Source: Gnetum montanum
Taxonomy: Eukaryota; Streptophyta; Gnetopsida; Gnetales; Gnetaceae
Direction: 5' to 3'
Assembly (NCBI GenBank): GCA_015680685.1
Contig: MNCI01010115.1
Span: 320,778 to 384,777, forward strand
Length of the DNA: 64,000 nucleotides
Shown here: piece after piece, positions 12,060-24,452 of the stretch
Layout: each line of letters begins with the position of its first letter
Position numbering within the stretch: the stretch's first letter is position 1
Translations under genes and position numbers: made by a program
The notes under the pieces: generated by a model
Databases searched by the model: none
What the model was told of the DNA's origin: nothing
Seen by the model: the letters and a program-made list of their open reading frames with translations, nothing else

Positions 12060-12078
12060 GGCCCTCCTTATAGCACCA
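12060..12078 (-). promoter_or_regulatory. candidate primer-binding site / U5-leader boundary, copy 1
   Basis: On the minus strand TGGTGCTATAAGGAGGGCC starts with TGG, as primer-binding sites do. It stands about 390 bases before the gag start and about 660 bases after the TATA-like box. The same block occurs at 18185-18203 and 35694-35712, each before a gag. I could not match it to a tRNA, and the LTR's expected terminal CA is not evident. Confidence 0.45.
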
Positions 12079-12734
12079 GAAAACTATAGTGACCGAAAAC
12101 ATTGGTGGCTGGAAAACACTGAGAGGTCGTCGATCGTGACAATCTTAACCCCATATCCACACGAGGGCCATGCTAGATTAAATAGAAATGGTGTGCCTTG
12201 AACGTTCTGGTCGATCAGACAAGGACTTAATTAGTGTCACTAAACCTTTTGCAAACTTGTAACTCGGAAGTAATGTTTATAGCATAAAATATTGACTATT
12301 ATATGTGAGGAATGAAAATGATGTAAAATGCAATGATAAATAGAAAAACAAAAAGTAAACTAGGGTTAATAAATGTACCACTTTCAAAGCTACAACTTTA
12401 CTTTATCAGAGTGGATACAATCAGTTGCACGACGCTACGAAGCATAGAGATCCCAAAAGTAACCAAATATGTTCAAAGAAAGCCAACTATATGCTTGAAC
12501 ACAGATTCAAAAGATAATAATGCAAAGTGTTACAAAGGCAGTTGAAAATAGCTAACAAGATGCAAAATGGAAATGTAGACTATTTTGCTAACAGGTTTTT
12601 GAATTACCAACAACAAATGCAAATAATGCTCGAAATTGCCAACTGTGTGCAAAGTTGCTCAAAATTGCCAACTGAGCCAATTTTTGCTAACCAATGCCAA
12701 AATTTTTCAACCCTTTAAGTGTTTCTTGTCGGGG

Positions 12735-12742
12735 TATTCATA
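12735..12742 (-). promoter_or_regulatory. decayed TATA box of the copy 1 LTR
   Basis: TATGAATA on the minus strand (context CCCTATGAATACCCC) aligns with an intact TATAAATA at 18,898-18,905 in the LTR of copy 2. Both are followed by a similar CTTTAAGGGTTG-type segment. Confidence 0.45.
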
Positions 12743-12919
12743 GGGCCAGGAGCATGCAAAAAATGTGATTTGGATGCCACGTGTCTTGGCCTGCCAGATG
12801 TTGACACGTTCAAGCTGCATGGACATGCAAAGCTGATTGATGAGTCTGCCACACTACAATTATGTTGTCAGAACTGGAGACGTTGGGAGTAGATTTGCCA
12901 TCAATGTAGATAAGGACTG

Positions 12920-13740
12920 AAGCACACCAATGTAGCATAGCCACCTGCTAGACTGTGCTACACTATGGAGCATAGCCATGTTAGGGTGGCATACATGCTT
13001 GTTACACTATGCTACGTCCAATTGCTTGCTACGCTGTGTTACATTGTGAAGTGTAGCGTAGCTGCTTGGTATACTATGCTACACTATGTAGTGTAGCATG
13101 TTTAACATAGCATAGCTACTTGCTATGCTATGCTACGTTGTGTAGCGTAGCATGGTGTAGCCACTAGTTCGAGGTAGAAATATGCAATGGAGTTAATTGC
13201 AAGTTCTGAAAGCCTTTGAAGTGTCTTGGCTAGCTCTACATGTTTCCTATGTTATGCTATGCTATGTAGCATAACATAGCATAGCAGCTGACCTTAACTA
13301 CAATGTTCATTGTGAATGTATGTTTGAAAATCATGTTGAAAATTTGTAACCTTTACTCTTTTCTCTTTGTGACATGAAGCTTGTGAACTTGGTGATCCTA
13401 CATGCTAAGATGCCCTTCTATTTTTCTTGCATCATTCCTACATTGTGCTATGCTATGTAGCATAGCATAGTAAAGCAGCCAACATAGCCTACTTTTTGCT
13501 TGATTTTCTACTTTTCTAGTAAGAGGAGATTTTTCAAAAGACTTGAAGTTAAGCGAAGCAACTAGTTTTGAAGGCTAGAAATGCTTGCTCAGTGCAATTG
13601 ACATCATTAAGTAAGTTGGATCTTTCTGCCTTGCTTTTGCTACGCTGTGCTATGCTACATAATGTAGCATAGCATAGCACTTCGTCCTACAACTATCTTC
13701 TGAGGCCTGCTATTCTACATAGCATAGCATAGCGTAGTAA
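12920..13740. repeat. array of TGCTATGCTA / TAGCATAGCA palindromes
   Basis: At least eight short palindromes made of TGCTAYGCTA and TAGCRTAGCA. The best are 13251-13287, 13446-13472 and 13647-13680, centred about 190-200 bases apart, with further ones at 13,060-13,160 and 13,708-13,737. Non-repetitive sequence separates them. There are no spacers of equal length with identical repeats, so this is not a CRISPR array. It lies where the LTR U3 should be and may be a hypervariable, structure-forming region. Confidence 0.75.
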
Positions 13741-14029
13741 ACTTCTTGACTAGAAAACTTGCCAAACTATTTTGCATAGCCTGAGCACCGCCGACAACCC
13801 CACACATTGCTCCTGAGTAGACTATCAGTTGGATGAACTATCCAAGTGGGCAGGCTAGTGAGTTCGTTGGGCCTATTAACATTAGATGTAGAAAATTTGC
13901 CAAACTGCATAGTCTAAGCTTAGAGCATCCATTTTCTACCAAACTGTCGTGATGCTGCCTGAATTCTAAGGACCCAGTGAAGCAAGAATGGCTTGAAAAT
14001 TTAGGGTGTTTCACAAGCAAGTGAAGTAT

Positions 14030-15250
14030 GTAGAAGCTAGGGGTAGGTAGGAACCTAGCACATGTTGGACTAAGGGGATGCCTTAGTCTTGTAGTTTCTT
14101 CCTAACCTGTTATAGGTTAGGGGGAACATAGAGCCTAGATTATACTATGCGGTACTCACCTTAACCTTCATCAGCAATGTCAAAGGGAAATTCTATCCAC
14201 AAAGCATCCTTTTGGAGGTTGTTGTCTCCATTTGGCTCCTCAAGTTGGTTTGCCTCACATGTTTCACTATTGTCCTTTACAAGAGGCATGTTATTAGGGA
14301 ACTCCACCTCTAATCCTTGTTCTATTTTTATGTTCTTTATGGCTAGAGGGGCTACATTATCATCATAAATGATAGCCTCACCATCTTTGAATGGAAGGTG
14401 GATTTCATGGTGGGTTGGAGAGGAGATGGTTCATAGCTGGGCCAGCTAATGCCTACCCAAGATTAGGTTGAATCCCAACATCTCCTTGATGACGGTGAAC
14501 TTTTCTATGGAGGGGAATTTCTTCCCTACCACTAAGGCTATTATGACTATTTACTTTACAACGATGCATGATCCATTGAAGGACTTCAGAAATTTTTTCA
14601 TCATGGGTTTGATTTCATTGGCATGACCTAATTTGTTAATGATAGTGTATGGGATGATGTTAGTTGCCATCCCATCATCAACATGCACCCTGAAAATTTT
14701 TCATTACGCAACATGAACTATGATAAACATTGGCATAGTAATGACATGATCCTTCTCAAGGTCAACCTTGATTGTATCATCCCAAAATGCCAGGGACATT
14801 AAGCTTAATTCTTGTAGTGTAGGGAAAAGCATCATAGTGTCGATGGATTGCTCATTTGCTAGGATATCCTCCATTACAAGGATGGAAGTCAACATGTAGA
14901 CCAATGCTTCATAATGGGTAGAGGAGGTCATGACCAAGTCATACAACCTTAGTGTAGTGTTCTTTTGTTTTAAATCCTATTTCACCTAGGCCAATGCATC
15001 TAGAAAATAATTGTCATTTTCTACTATTTTGTTGGCCTTCATCTCCTTCATGTAGCCCAAGAGACAAGTCTCTCATGGAGGAGATTTGGGCTTGGCTTAT
15101 CTTTCTTGCCCAAGAGCCTCAATGCATGGTTTCTAGTCACTTGTGGTGGCCTCCTTGGTTGATTTGTCCATGGGAATAGAGGACAAGGGGATTAGCTTTG
15201 GTTGTCCTAACTCTCCTTTCTCCTAGTATTTACTAATCATTTTGTTGTCA
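14030..15250 (-). pseudogene. copy 2: gag-pro spacer and protease
   Basis: Minus-strand retropepsin remnant. The spacer block YDLVMTSSTHYEALVYMLTS (14,890-14,945) leads to VHVDDGMATNIIPYTI (about 14,640-14,690), KSFNGSCIVVK, and GFNLILGRH plus LAQL (14,430-14,480). The triplet is D-D-G. The C-terminal part IEFPFDIADEG (about 14,165-14,200) and a YVPPN motif followed by a basic patch close the reading at about 14,030. The same closing segment is recognisable in copies 3 and 5. No RT follows. Two ambers (14977-14979, 14986-14988) lie in the A-stop-VK-stop-DL segment. Confidence 0.8.
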
Positions 15251-17680
15251 AGGCTCTCATTAGGCCTTCAATGTTTCCACCTAGACATTATGCCAATGTT
15301 TCCCATAGGATGATCCTTTGGATGTGTAGGGGTTTATGCATGGTCCACCACTAGACTCTGAGCTAGTGAGGAGTTTGCATGTTGTAGCACCCTAACAACA
15401 AAGGGTGAGTAGGCTATTGTTGCTACAATATGTTGTAGGAACCTAACTATAAAGGATGTTGTGGGTACCCAAGGTGGCACTATGATAAAAAAATGGATCC
15501 TCAAGATGGTGGACATCAAGGGGACCCCAGCATTACCAAATAGCACACAAACCACCAATGGCTCCTATGCCAACTATGAAGTGTCATCAATGCTAATAGC
15601 ATTGATGGTATACCCTGCACCACCTACATTCAGAGGATTCTTGTAGACCCTCATCAATTGATTTTGGAATTGAATTGGATTGGTGGAATTAAGAACCAAC
15701 TCAATCTAGTCAATTAAGTGTTGGATGTCATCTTGTAAAGCCATGCAGAAGTTGGTGTCATGTCTAGGGATTTGATGATAGTGGAAAAACCAATCTAGCC
15801 TAAAATGTTTAGGGTACTGGAGGCTCATTTGGTATTGTAGCTAAGGAATTCTTGAGGAGCTTGCAGTATTGGTCATCCCTGTTACAAGCCTCCTCAGACA
15901 TCTACTTGTACTAGATTCTTTTAGTCTTAAGTAGTTAGTCTATGAGTTCTAACAACTTGATGGGTAATGGTGTGTACTTTGAGAGATCCTTGCACTCAAA
16001 GTTTGGCTTTGGGGTAGCTTGCCCTATGGCTTTTGATGTTGTAGGCTAGTTTCCTGTCATACTGCCAGGGCCAAAAGCCTTCTTGTTGGTTGGGGCCTTA
16101 GGTGGCTTGACCATTGGTTTAGTATTGGTTGTCTTGGCCTCATTGTTCATCATTGCCATAGTTGTGATTTCTTGTTTTCCCTTGTCCTTGTCCTTTTTGA
16201 TGTGCAAGTTCTTGTAGGCCATGTAGGTTGAATCCTTGCTAGCCTCCACTACATCCTAAATGCTCTTGGATTGAGAAAATTCCTATTGGAATAGGTAATA
16301 CAACTTTGACTTAATAAAGTCATTCGCTACACCTTTGAAGATTGCCAGTAGGTGTGTTTCTGTGATGGCTCATAGATTTCACTCAATAATGCACTCCAAC
16401 ATTGTATGAATTTTTTCATGGGCTCTAATTGTCCTTGCTTAATCTACATTAGCTAGTCTATAGTCATCTCAGGCTTTAATTTATACTTAAAGTGCATGAT
16501 AAATTGGCTAAGCAAATCCTCCAAAGAGGAAATGGAGGCCCTAGAAAGCACGCGGTACCAATTTAGTGTCTTTCTAATCAAGGACATAGAAAACACATGT
16601 ATGATGACATGTGGCCATGATTGGGATCCCCTTCACCATTGTATTTGGTGAATTGGGGAAGTGGGACCCTAGTAGGCAGTGTTAGTGGTAGGAAAATAAG
16701 ACTAATTAGATCATTCTAGTAGAAGTCCATCACATGCAATATTTTAGAGGATGCGGCCTTGAGCTACTTGACCTCTTCAATGAGAGTTTGGATGAGCTGG
16801 AATGCTTGATCTAGGCTTCAAGAGGTTGCAGCAGGCTACATCGATTGTTACCCATTATGTTTTTTGGATGGCCCATGAAATAGGTGTAGGTTATGAGACC
16901 ATGTAGATGCTTTTTGTGTAGCTTCTGCCACAAGAAAGATAATTGAGGCCCACCATGCATTTTTTGGTTGGGCCATTGTGAATGAGTTTGATGTAATAGG
17001 TGGGATGTATGATGCTTGAGTTGCTTGCAATGGAGAAACATGCATGATATGCACATAGGGTTGCACTGGTATGATGGTTACCAGCAAGGAGGATTGAGAA
17101 GGTTGCAAATGTATGATAAAGGGTAGGCTAATAGGATCTACTACATCCTAGCTTTTGTATTGTGCATGATGGCTCACCACCATAGACGTGGACCTGGGTG
17201 GTGACAACAAGTTTATAATTGTCTCTGGGAAAATAGGTGGGTGGGATTTTGGATGAATCAAAGTGGAGGTTGTCTACAAGAAAGAGGTATGGAATGAGTC
17301 CTCATGCTCTGAACAAGCTTTGAGCTCATCTTGCTCTTCCTGCTGAGGCTCCTCATAATCTAATGAAGTTGGGTGAGCATCCACTGATAAGGCTTGGTGA
17401 GTGGAATGACATCCGCAATAGAGGGGAAATATTCCCTTTCATTCTAGTGTATGATCCCATAACTTCATTTGGCCTCCATTTCTTGGTGGTCTATGAATAG
17501 ACCTATCTAGAGCTTTGCAAAAATGAAGTTATACTGGTTGTCATTCAATACTGTATATTTACAAGATTGCCTTTTTCTTGCCATGGTAGGACTAGTAGGA
17601 TGGTCAATCTGGATCTTTTGCTGAATGGGTTGGACAACAACCATGCTTAGAGTAGAGGTTTAAGGTTACTTGGGGTTCAT
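15250..17680 (-). pseudogene. copy 2: gag
   Basis: Minus-strand Gag starting at ATG 17,678-17,680. The N-terminal half is broken by many TAG codons. The gag core (16,430-16,760) includes LNWYRVLSRASISSLEDLL. A Lys-rich block at 16,046-16,249 (KNLHIKKDKDKGKQ) matches copy 1. A degenerate knuckle FFHYHQIPRHDTNFCMALQ lies at about 15,740-15,800. A further conserved spacer (FIVRFLQH, FVVRVLQH) lies at 15,360-15,450. The order and spacing of blocks match copies 1 and 4. Confidence 0.8.
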
Positions 17681-18203
17681 GATGGAAAGAGAAAATGCAA
17701 AATTAGTTAAATAGAAAAAATGGCTAAGTATGAAAATCATAGAAAAATGGCCACGTATGAGAACTACAGGAAAATGGCTAAGGGTGAAACATAAAGAAAA
17801 AATGGCTAAGTGTAAAGACTATAAAAAAAATGACTGCCTATAGAAGCTATTGTAAACAACTAACTTTGGAACTACACTCACTACAGTAAGAGCCAACTAT
17901 AGTCTCTACATTAAGAGCCAGCTACACTCTCCTGAGTGCCTAGAATTTGACTAAGTGTAAGATGTAAGCTCTAGAGGTTATTAAGTGGGGTTTCAAGGGA
18001 ATTGAAAATAGGGTCTAATCTACGTCCATCAATTTGTACATAACTCCTACGCTAGCCTTAGATCCAGCTACTATCATGGTAGGTCCATAGGAGTGTTAGG
18101 TCTATACTAGCCTAAAGTTAGCAACAGTGATGGAGAGAGCATGCAAGGTAACAACCAATGAAGACTAAAAAGGAAAATGACATTGGCCCTCCTTCTAGCA
18201 CCA
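17681..18203 (-). other. leader and candidate primer-binding site of copy 2
   Basis: Non-coding 0.5-kb leader between the gag start and the LTR end. 18185-18203 reads TGGTGCTAGAAGGAGGGCC on the minus strand, identical to copy 1 except for one base. The leader itself contains repeated AATGGCTAAGT-type units at 17,700-17,830. No other feature was seen. Confidence 0.5.
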
Positions 18204-19885
18204 AAAAACTATAATGACAAAAAATGTTGGTGGCTAGAATAGTACACTAAGAGATTTGCAGTGCACACAACTTGACCTTGCATCTATGTGAGAACTTATT
18301 GGAGCTGGACATAGGATGCCCAAAATGGTATTGTCAATCAAACTAGGAGTTATGGGATGCAATGATGACATATTATTAAGTGCTTACATGATGTTTGTAG
18401 CATCTATGATGTTAATGGGTGTGAGCGTAGTCAAGGGTTTCCCCAAAGAAAAAAGGTATCAACATGTGGTTATGTTCAAAAATAGTAAAAAAATGTGAGT
18501 AAATGCCAAAATGTGAATAAAAATGCTGAAAAATATGCAAGGATAGAGCAAAAGAGAAAGTGAAACCACCCCGAATAGGTAGGGCACAGTTAACTACAAG
18601 AAAGGTAAGGAGATATGTGGTATACAAATAGGCACAATAGGCAGCTAGTCATAGTCTTAGGATGTCTAGGCTATAAAGATTGATTTCCTTCATGGTGTTT
18701 GTAATTGCCAAGTTGGCTACCATAGTGTCCCATGGGCTATAGTGATCTATGGTGTCCTAGGTGGTATGTAAAGGTGCTTGTCAATGCTCTACTTTGAACT
18801 TGTTCTCACATAATGAAATGCCAAAATGTTAATGGATGATCAAATTTTGCCAATTAGATGCAAAAATTAGCAACCCTTAAAAAGTTAAGCACAAGGGTAT
18901 TTATACGGTTAGGGTTACTATGAGTTGTGAATTAGGTGCCACACACTAGTGGGGTAGTTAGGACTATGCTCTCCACCGAAGCAAATTGTGTTTTTTTGGT
19001 ATGCACAAATGGACTTTATGAGACTACCATATTATGACTACGCTACCCAAACTTCATGTACAAGTGCCAAAGAGACCACAATGTACCTAACAAAATGTGA
19101 AAGAAATGCAATCTTGGAGACTATGCTTTAGAACTATGTTGTCTACTATCTCAAGTGGTCTCAAGCATAGGTACAATTTTGGGATAAATGGGGAATGCAA
19201 AAGAAATGCAAGTTGTTGATCTTGATTGCTGAAGATGTGTTGGAGATGAGATGAAGGATGATGCTAAATTTTGAAGGCTTCTAGAGGTAGTTCTACAGGT
19301 TGACATTAGCTACACTCTAGAATGTAGTCTCAACAATTACATGAATTTTTGCAAAAAATGTGTTTCCATGTTAACTACACTCTAGAGTGAAGTCCTAGTA
19401 GTGAAGAGTGTAGTCTAGCACATAGAAAAAATCCTACAAAAGATGGTGTCTTCATGCAGACTACACTGACTATGCTCTAGAGTATAGTAGAAAGCATAGT
19501 CCGATAGTTAGAAGATTTTCAAAACTACTTTTTTCATGCCAAGCAAGCTTAACAACTTCTAACTTGACACTTAGGAAAATTTGCAAAACTGGTTATTTGT
19601 GTGCTGACTAGACTAACTATGCTCTAGAGCATAGTCTTAGAAGTGAAAGCAGAGTCTAACACTTCAAAAAATTTGTAGCTACTAATAACACTTAGAAAAA
19701 TATTGCAAATCTAGTCTTGTGTTATAGACTATGTGAACTACACTCTAGAGAGTAGTCCTAGGAATGAGGAGTGTAGCCCAAACACTTAGAAAAAATTTTC
19801 CTTGTGTTGATACTTAGAGAAATTTTTAGTCAAGACACAATGGCCAAAATTTGGTGGTGTTTCAAGTACACTCTATTACCTTTGA
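18204..19885 (-). repeat. 5' LTR of copy 2 with TATA box and minisatellite
   Basis: Minus-strand LTR. The U5/R part is 18,204-18,890, and TATAAATA lies at 18,898-18,905 (minus). The U3 part (18,930-19,870) contains imperfect units with short palindromes such as ACTATGCTCTAGAGTATAGT and ACTACACTCTAGAGAGTAG (19,260-19,800), spaced about 110 bases apart with A-rich GCAAAATT-like linkers. Near its U3 start, TGAAACACCACCAAATTTT (minus, about 19,852-19,872) matches CCAATGAAACACC at 24,607 and 41,568. The extreme end appears cut by copy 3. Confidence 0.6.
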
Positions 19886-20560
19886 AATCATTAGAACTCC
19901 TGGACTAACTACTCAAGGCTAAACGAATCTAGTATAAGTAGATGTTCAAGGATGCTCACAAGATACATGATAGATATTGTTATCCCTTGAGGAACTTAGT
20001 GTCTATTGCCCCTAATGAGCCCTAGTTCCCTAAGCATTTCAAGCTAGACAATTTTTTCCATTATCATTTGTTGCTTATCCACAACACTCCCTTCTGCATG
20101 GCTTTGCAAGATAACATCCAATGCATGATTGACAGAGGCAAGTTGGTCCTTGATGCTACCATTCCAATTTTCCCTCAAAACTAATCGATGAGGGTCTACA
20201 AAGATCCTTTGAACTAGGTGATGTAGGGTACAACATCAATGCTATCAACATTGATGATAACCTAGAGCCTATGTAATAATCATTCATGGTCTGTGTGCCC
20301 TTTGGTAATGCTAGGGCCTCCTTGTCCTCCATAAGTTTAAGGTTTCCTTTTGTTGTTAGATCATCAACTCAAGCACCCACATCATGTTGCAACAACCACT
20401 ATCTATTCACCCTTTGTCATTAGGATGCTACAACATGAAAACTCCTCACCTACCTAGAGTCCCATGGTGGGCCATGCATTAGTCCATACTCATACAAAGA
20501 ACTATCTTATAGGAAACACTAGCAAAACATCTAGGTGACACCCTAGAAGGCCTAATGAGT
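19885..20560 (+). pseudogene. copy 3: C-terminal gag, 5'-truncated
   Basis: Plus-strand remnant that starts abruptly in the segment LELLD-stop-LL, which copy 5 has at 37,740, so the gag core is missing. The degenerate knuckle FFHYHLLLIHNTPFCMALQ is at 20,050-20,110, followed by DNIQCMIDRGKLVLD. The junction with the inverted LTR of copy 2 is at about 19,885, suggesting truncation by insertion or recombination. Confidence 0.7.
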
Positions 20561-21720
20561 GCATTGTTGATAAGATGCTCAAGCAACATTAGAAGCATAA
20601 AGCATTAGGCACACTAAATCTAGTACGCCTATCCTCCACCCCTATGAAAAAATCATTTGAGGAGGCCATCATAAGTAACCAGAAATCAAGCACCAAGGCT
20701 TCCAAGAAAGTAAGGCAAACCAAGCCAAAGTCCCCTCCATGAGAGATTCATCTCTTGGATTCCATGAAGGAGATCAAGGCCAATAAGATGGCCAATAACA
20801 AGGATTTCATAAACACATTTGCTCAAGTGAAGTAGGCTTTAAAGTAAAAGAACACCATGCTAAGCCTGTATGACCTGATCATGATCTCCTCCTCTCATTG
20901 CAAGGCATTAGTCTACATGTTGACCTCCATTCCTATTATGGAGGATATCCTAATAGAGGAACAATCCATCCATGCTATGATGTTACCTCTAGTACCATAT
21001 GCATTAAGTTCAACACCCCTTGCATTTTATGATGAGTTGATCAAGGTTGATCCTAAGAAGGGTTAGGTCATCACCATGCTAATGTTTATCACCATCTGCA
21101 TAGGGTAATGAAAAATATAAAGTATACATGTCGAAAATGGGGTTGCAATAAACGTCATCCCCTACATCATCATTGACAAACTAGATCTCGTAGACTAGAT
21201 AAAACCCACAAAAACAACATGCATGAAGTTCTTTAATGAATCATGTGTTGTTGTTAGGGGAACTGTCAAAATAGCCTACATGGTAGATGAACAATTCCCC
21301 ATTACTAGAGAGTTCATCGTCATCAAAGAGATTCTTGGATTCAACATAATCTTGGGTAGGTTTTGGCTAGCCCGACTATGGGACATCTCTTCCCCTAATC
21401 ACCAAGAAATCCACCTTCCATAAAAAGGTGGTGAGATTATCATTTATGGTGAAAATGCAATTCTTTTAGCCATTAACAACATAGACATAGAACAAGGATC
21501 ATAGGTGGAGTTCCCTGATGATAAGCCTCCCATAGAGGATGATGGAAAAACACATGAGGCTAAGGCACTTGAGGAAGTTGAGGAAATTGAAGACCTCCTA
21601 GAGGATTCTTTATGTGTTGAATATCTCTTTGACATAGTAGATTAAGGTCAACGTGAATACCACATCATACTATCAATGCCTTATGTGCCTCCTAACCCAC
21701 ATTTATGTGCATTAGGTGCC
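20560..21720 (+). pseudogene. copy 3: gag-pro spacer and protease
   Basis: Plus strand. The segment SFEEAIISNQKSS and the basic KKVRQTKPKSPP precede the shared amber (20833-20835) and TAA (20845-20847). LYDLIMISSSHCKALVYMLT follows at 20,863-20,920. The active-site region reads HVENGVAINVIPYIIIDKL (about 21,130-21,190): the catalytic Asp appears as Glu-Asn in place of Asp-Asp, so it is inactive. GFNIILGRFWLARL is at 21,337-21,380. The closing PYVPPNPHL is at about 21,680-21,705. After that the sequence turns T-rich and non-coding. Confidence 0.78.
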
Positions 21721-22560
21721 TTTTTTTTCCCTTCATTTAGCACATATATTTCCTTCTTGCACTTGTTTGTGCATTTATGTTTTTCTTGGTTATTTGAATT
21801 TTGCATTATTTTCTTTGTTACACATTAGTTTCCTTTATTTGTGCATTTTTTCTTAGTTTACACATCTACTTTTTTAGTTTACTCTTTAGTAGTTTAGCCT
21901 AAGCATGAAAAACATTGAAAAAAAATCATAAAAACTAAAACTATAAAGTCTCCATGTCCCAAAAATCCCTTAAACTAGTGCATGGCTTGCCATGGCTTTA
22001 AACTAGCATCTATGGACTAGAATGGTCTAAAACTATTACAATGGCCTACCATGACCTACCATGGCCTACCATGACCTACCATGGCCTACCATGACCTACC
22101 ATGGCCTTAAAATAGTATCACAAGACTTGAAATGGCCTGAAACTAGCACTTTTAATCTTTAGTCATAGCACAAAATAGCCCTAAACTAGCAATTGTATGG
22201 CCCACTATGGCCTTAAACTAGCAACTCACAACCTGAAATGGCCTAAAACTAGCAATCATTGCTTAGTTTGAAATTGCCTTAAATTAGCACTAGCCCTCTT
22301 GCTAGGGATCCAAACTAGAATGAGGATCACAATGGCCTACCCACATGTCATTACACAATCATATGATCATGTAATCATAACTTATCACATTAATCCTTTG
22401 CAACATCAGCATAGTAAACACATAGCAAATAATCATAAAAGCTACACACTTCATGCATTTCATCATGATCTAGGCTTCTAGGGCTTCTAGGGTTAGTAGT
22501 AGAGAATCATAATCTCTCAATTGATGGGGTGCATGCAATTTGCTAAAAGTTTTCAATTGA
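21720..22560 (+). repeat. 3' untranslated repeats of copy 3
   Basis: A T-rich tract (21,720-21,890) is followed by repeats of GGCCTAAAACTAGCA type at 21,960-22,290. Inside is a clean array of the 20-bp unit ATGGCCTACCATGACCTACC, about 3.3 copies at 22,041-22,106. The remainder to 22,560 is AT-rich with no recognised feature. Confidence 0.7.
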
Positions 22561-23345
22561 GATTGCCATCTAAAAAGGGAGGTAGTTAAATTTAACAGGG
22601 TCAAGAGCCACTACAAGGATTAGGTTGGTCTATAGAAAGAAGTTAATGAGAAGTACATCCAAATGATGAAGGAAAAAGTGAATGAAGCCCTCTAGTAGAT
22701 CCAACATGGAGGTGATGTTTGGTAGTCCATCTTGAATATAACAAGGCAGAAATCTACATGAAGGAGTTGCAAATCAAGGACATGACAAAGTAGAAGGAGC
22801 TTCCAACCTCTATTATGCAAACTTGGCAATGCTAACTGATAGACATCCATTGTTAGAATTGAAGAAGTAAGTGACTAACTTGTACTTGCTGTATGAGGTA
22901 GAGTTGAAGACTCATAAGGAGACCAACCAAAAGCTTGATATTGCAAATACATAATTTAATGTTCTCAAGAAAAAGTTCACTAATTAAAGATCAACAAAAA
23001 AGAACCTAGGAAAAATAATGAATGACTACCAAGAGTTGTAGAATGCAGTTAAGGCATTCAACATTGAACGCAAACTTTTCATTTCCTAGTTTGTTAATGC
23101 AAAGGAGATGTCACTAGAAATTCCTTATCCTTGGAATGTTCCCACTCTAGCTTATATTCATGATGCAATGTGGACCATGAATAATGCCAAAGAAAAAAAA
23201 AGAAAGATGAAAGCATTGCTAGATTCTTTCTACATCCCAGCAAAGGTCATAGCTACTATTTAAAAACCACAACCTTTGTAGCAATTTCCACTTGTTCCAA
23301 AAGCAAGAGAAGGTCCCTCAAAACCTACCCCACCTAGGACTATTT
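22560..23345 (+). pseudogene. decayed ORF of unknown function, coiled-coil-like
   Basis: Plus-strand reading rich in Lys, Glu, Asn and Leu with stops mostly TAG/TAA. The clearest segments are LYLLYEVELKTHKETNQKL (about 22,890-22,950), VKAFNIERKLFIS (about 23,050-23,090) and EIPYPWNVPTLAYIHDAMWT (23,120-23,180), ending with a Lys/Pro-rich tail. Heptad-like spacing suggests coiled coil. I do not recognise a family. It lies 3' of copy 3 in the sense orientation, where the copy 1 region has the spliced antisense gene. Confidence 0.4.
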
Positions 23346-23576
23346 AACTTTCTTCCTTTTTCTTCCAACCACTAGATGTGTTGGTTGTTCATTTTTTGTC
23401 ATCATATTTAGTTTTGTTAACATAAACACTAAATTTTGTAATGATTGGAAATTTGTACACTTAGGCACTTATTTTTGTTATGTTTCTTTTGTGTGTTTGT
23501 AGTAAATTAATAATTCCATACTTTCCAAAATTTTCTAAAGAACTCAAAGATGAGTTTTCATTCAATCATGTAGGTA

Positions 23577-24385
23577 TGATGAAGTGCATTGACATGATTT
23601 CATGAATGCATGGTCTAATACATTAACATGTATGCATCAACATAGTGCCTATTTTCACCTACATAAATAATAGAATCTGCTACATTGATGACATTCATAA
23701 GTTAGAATATAGTGAAGATCTTGTAGTTTTTTTCTCAATAGTTAGAATATATTTCTAAGTGCCCATACTAGGAGTGAGAACTATATGTATCTTTATTCAA
23801 ACATTGATGTACCTAAGCACATCAATGTGACTAGAAATAAAGAAGAGCTTTCTTCATAAACCTTGTACCATTTAGAATAGCTTAATATTTTACTTAATGC
23901 ATTTATTATTCATGCATTTTATTTAAATGAATTCTAGTTAAAGTAATTAATATATATATATATATATAATAGTGATTAATTAAAGCACATAAGTACAACC
24001 AATTTGAGCATATGTCTAGTGCTTGGTAATCCAATAGCAATATACATGATCAAAATGTGTACAGAAAGTGAAAACGGATGCTTATGTTTGGAATAGTTAG
24101 GCATTAGTTAATTCTTAGATTAAATAGTTAGTTGAACATTAAATTATTGTATTCTTTATTCTTTAGCAACTTAATTCATAAATGATAAAAATTATAGGAA
24201 TCACTTACACTTAACCACACACTTGCACTTCACAAGCATGATTGGGAAGACAACGATTGCAACAATGAGATTCACCTCCTATAGCCAATGTACTTAAGAA
24301 GCTAAAGTTCTGGTAATTCAACTAGATCACTTGTGAATGTTAGTGATTGGTATGATTGGGCATAGGGTATACTTGCTACTCACCA
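23577..24385 (+). repeat. LTR-like segment related to the LTR at 62,356-63,200
   Basis: Begins TGATGAAG and ends ACTCACCA. From about 23,660 to the end it aligns with the right-hand LTR: shared blocks include TTTCTAAGTGCCCATACTAG, AGCACAACCAATTTGAGCAT-like text and GCATAGGGTA. No primer-binding site follows; the next bases are CATGTGATCATCCCC. It is therefore probably a solo LTR or an LTR fragment. The same junction is present in repeat B at 58,351, so it formed before A and B were copied. Confidence 0.6.
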
Positions 24386-24452
24386 CATGTGATCATCCCC
24401 TGATTACCAATATAGCCTTCTTCTCCTCTCAAACTCCTAACACTCTTTCATG

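Larger units (their letters stand above)
12079..14000 (-). repeat. LTR between copies 2 and 1 (R-U5 and repeat-rich U3)
   Basis: This non-coding stretch lies between the 3' end of copy 2 and the leader of copy 1, so it serves as 3' LTR for one and 5' LTR for the other. The U5 side (12,079-12,730) is similar to 18,204-18,890: both end in the GGTCACTATAG-like block and both carry a CAACCCTTTAA-like block next to the TATA. A decayed TATA (TATGAATA on minus) lies at 12,735-12,742. The U3 side is the palindrome array. The far end is not defined. Confidence 0.5.

Noticed and set aside
12920-13740. Repeats resembling a CRISPR array
   Set aside because: Units are palindromes of varying length and spacing with no constant-length spacers, and the context is a plant retrotransposon LTR.
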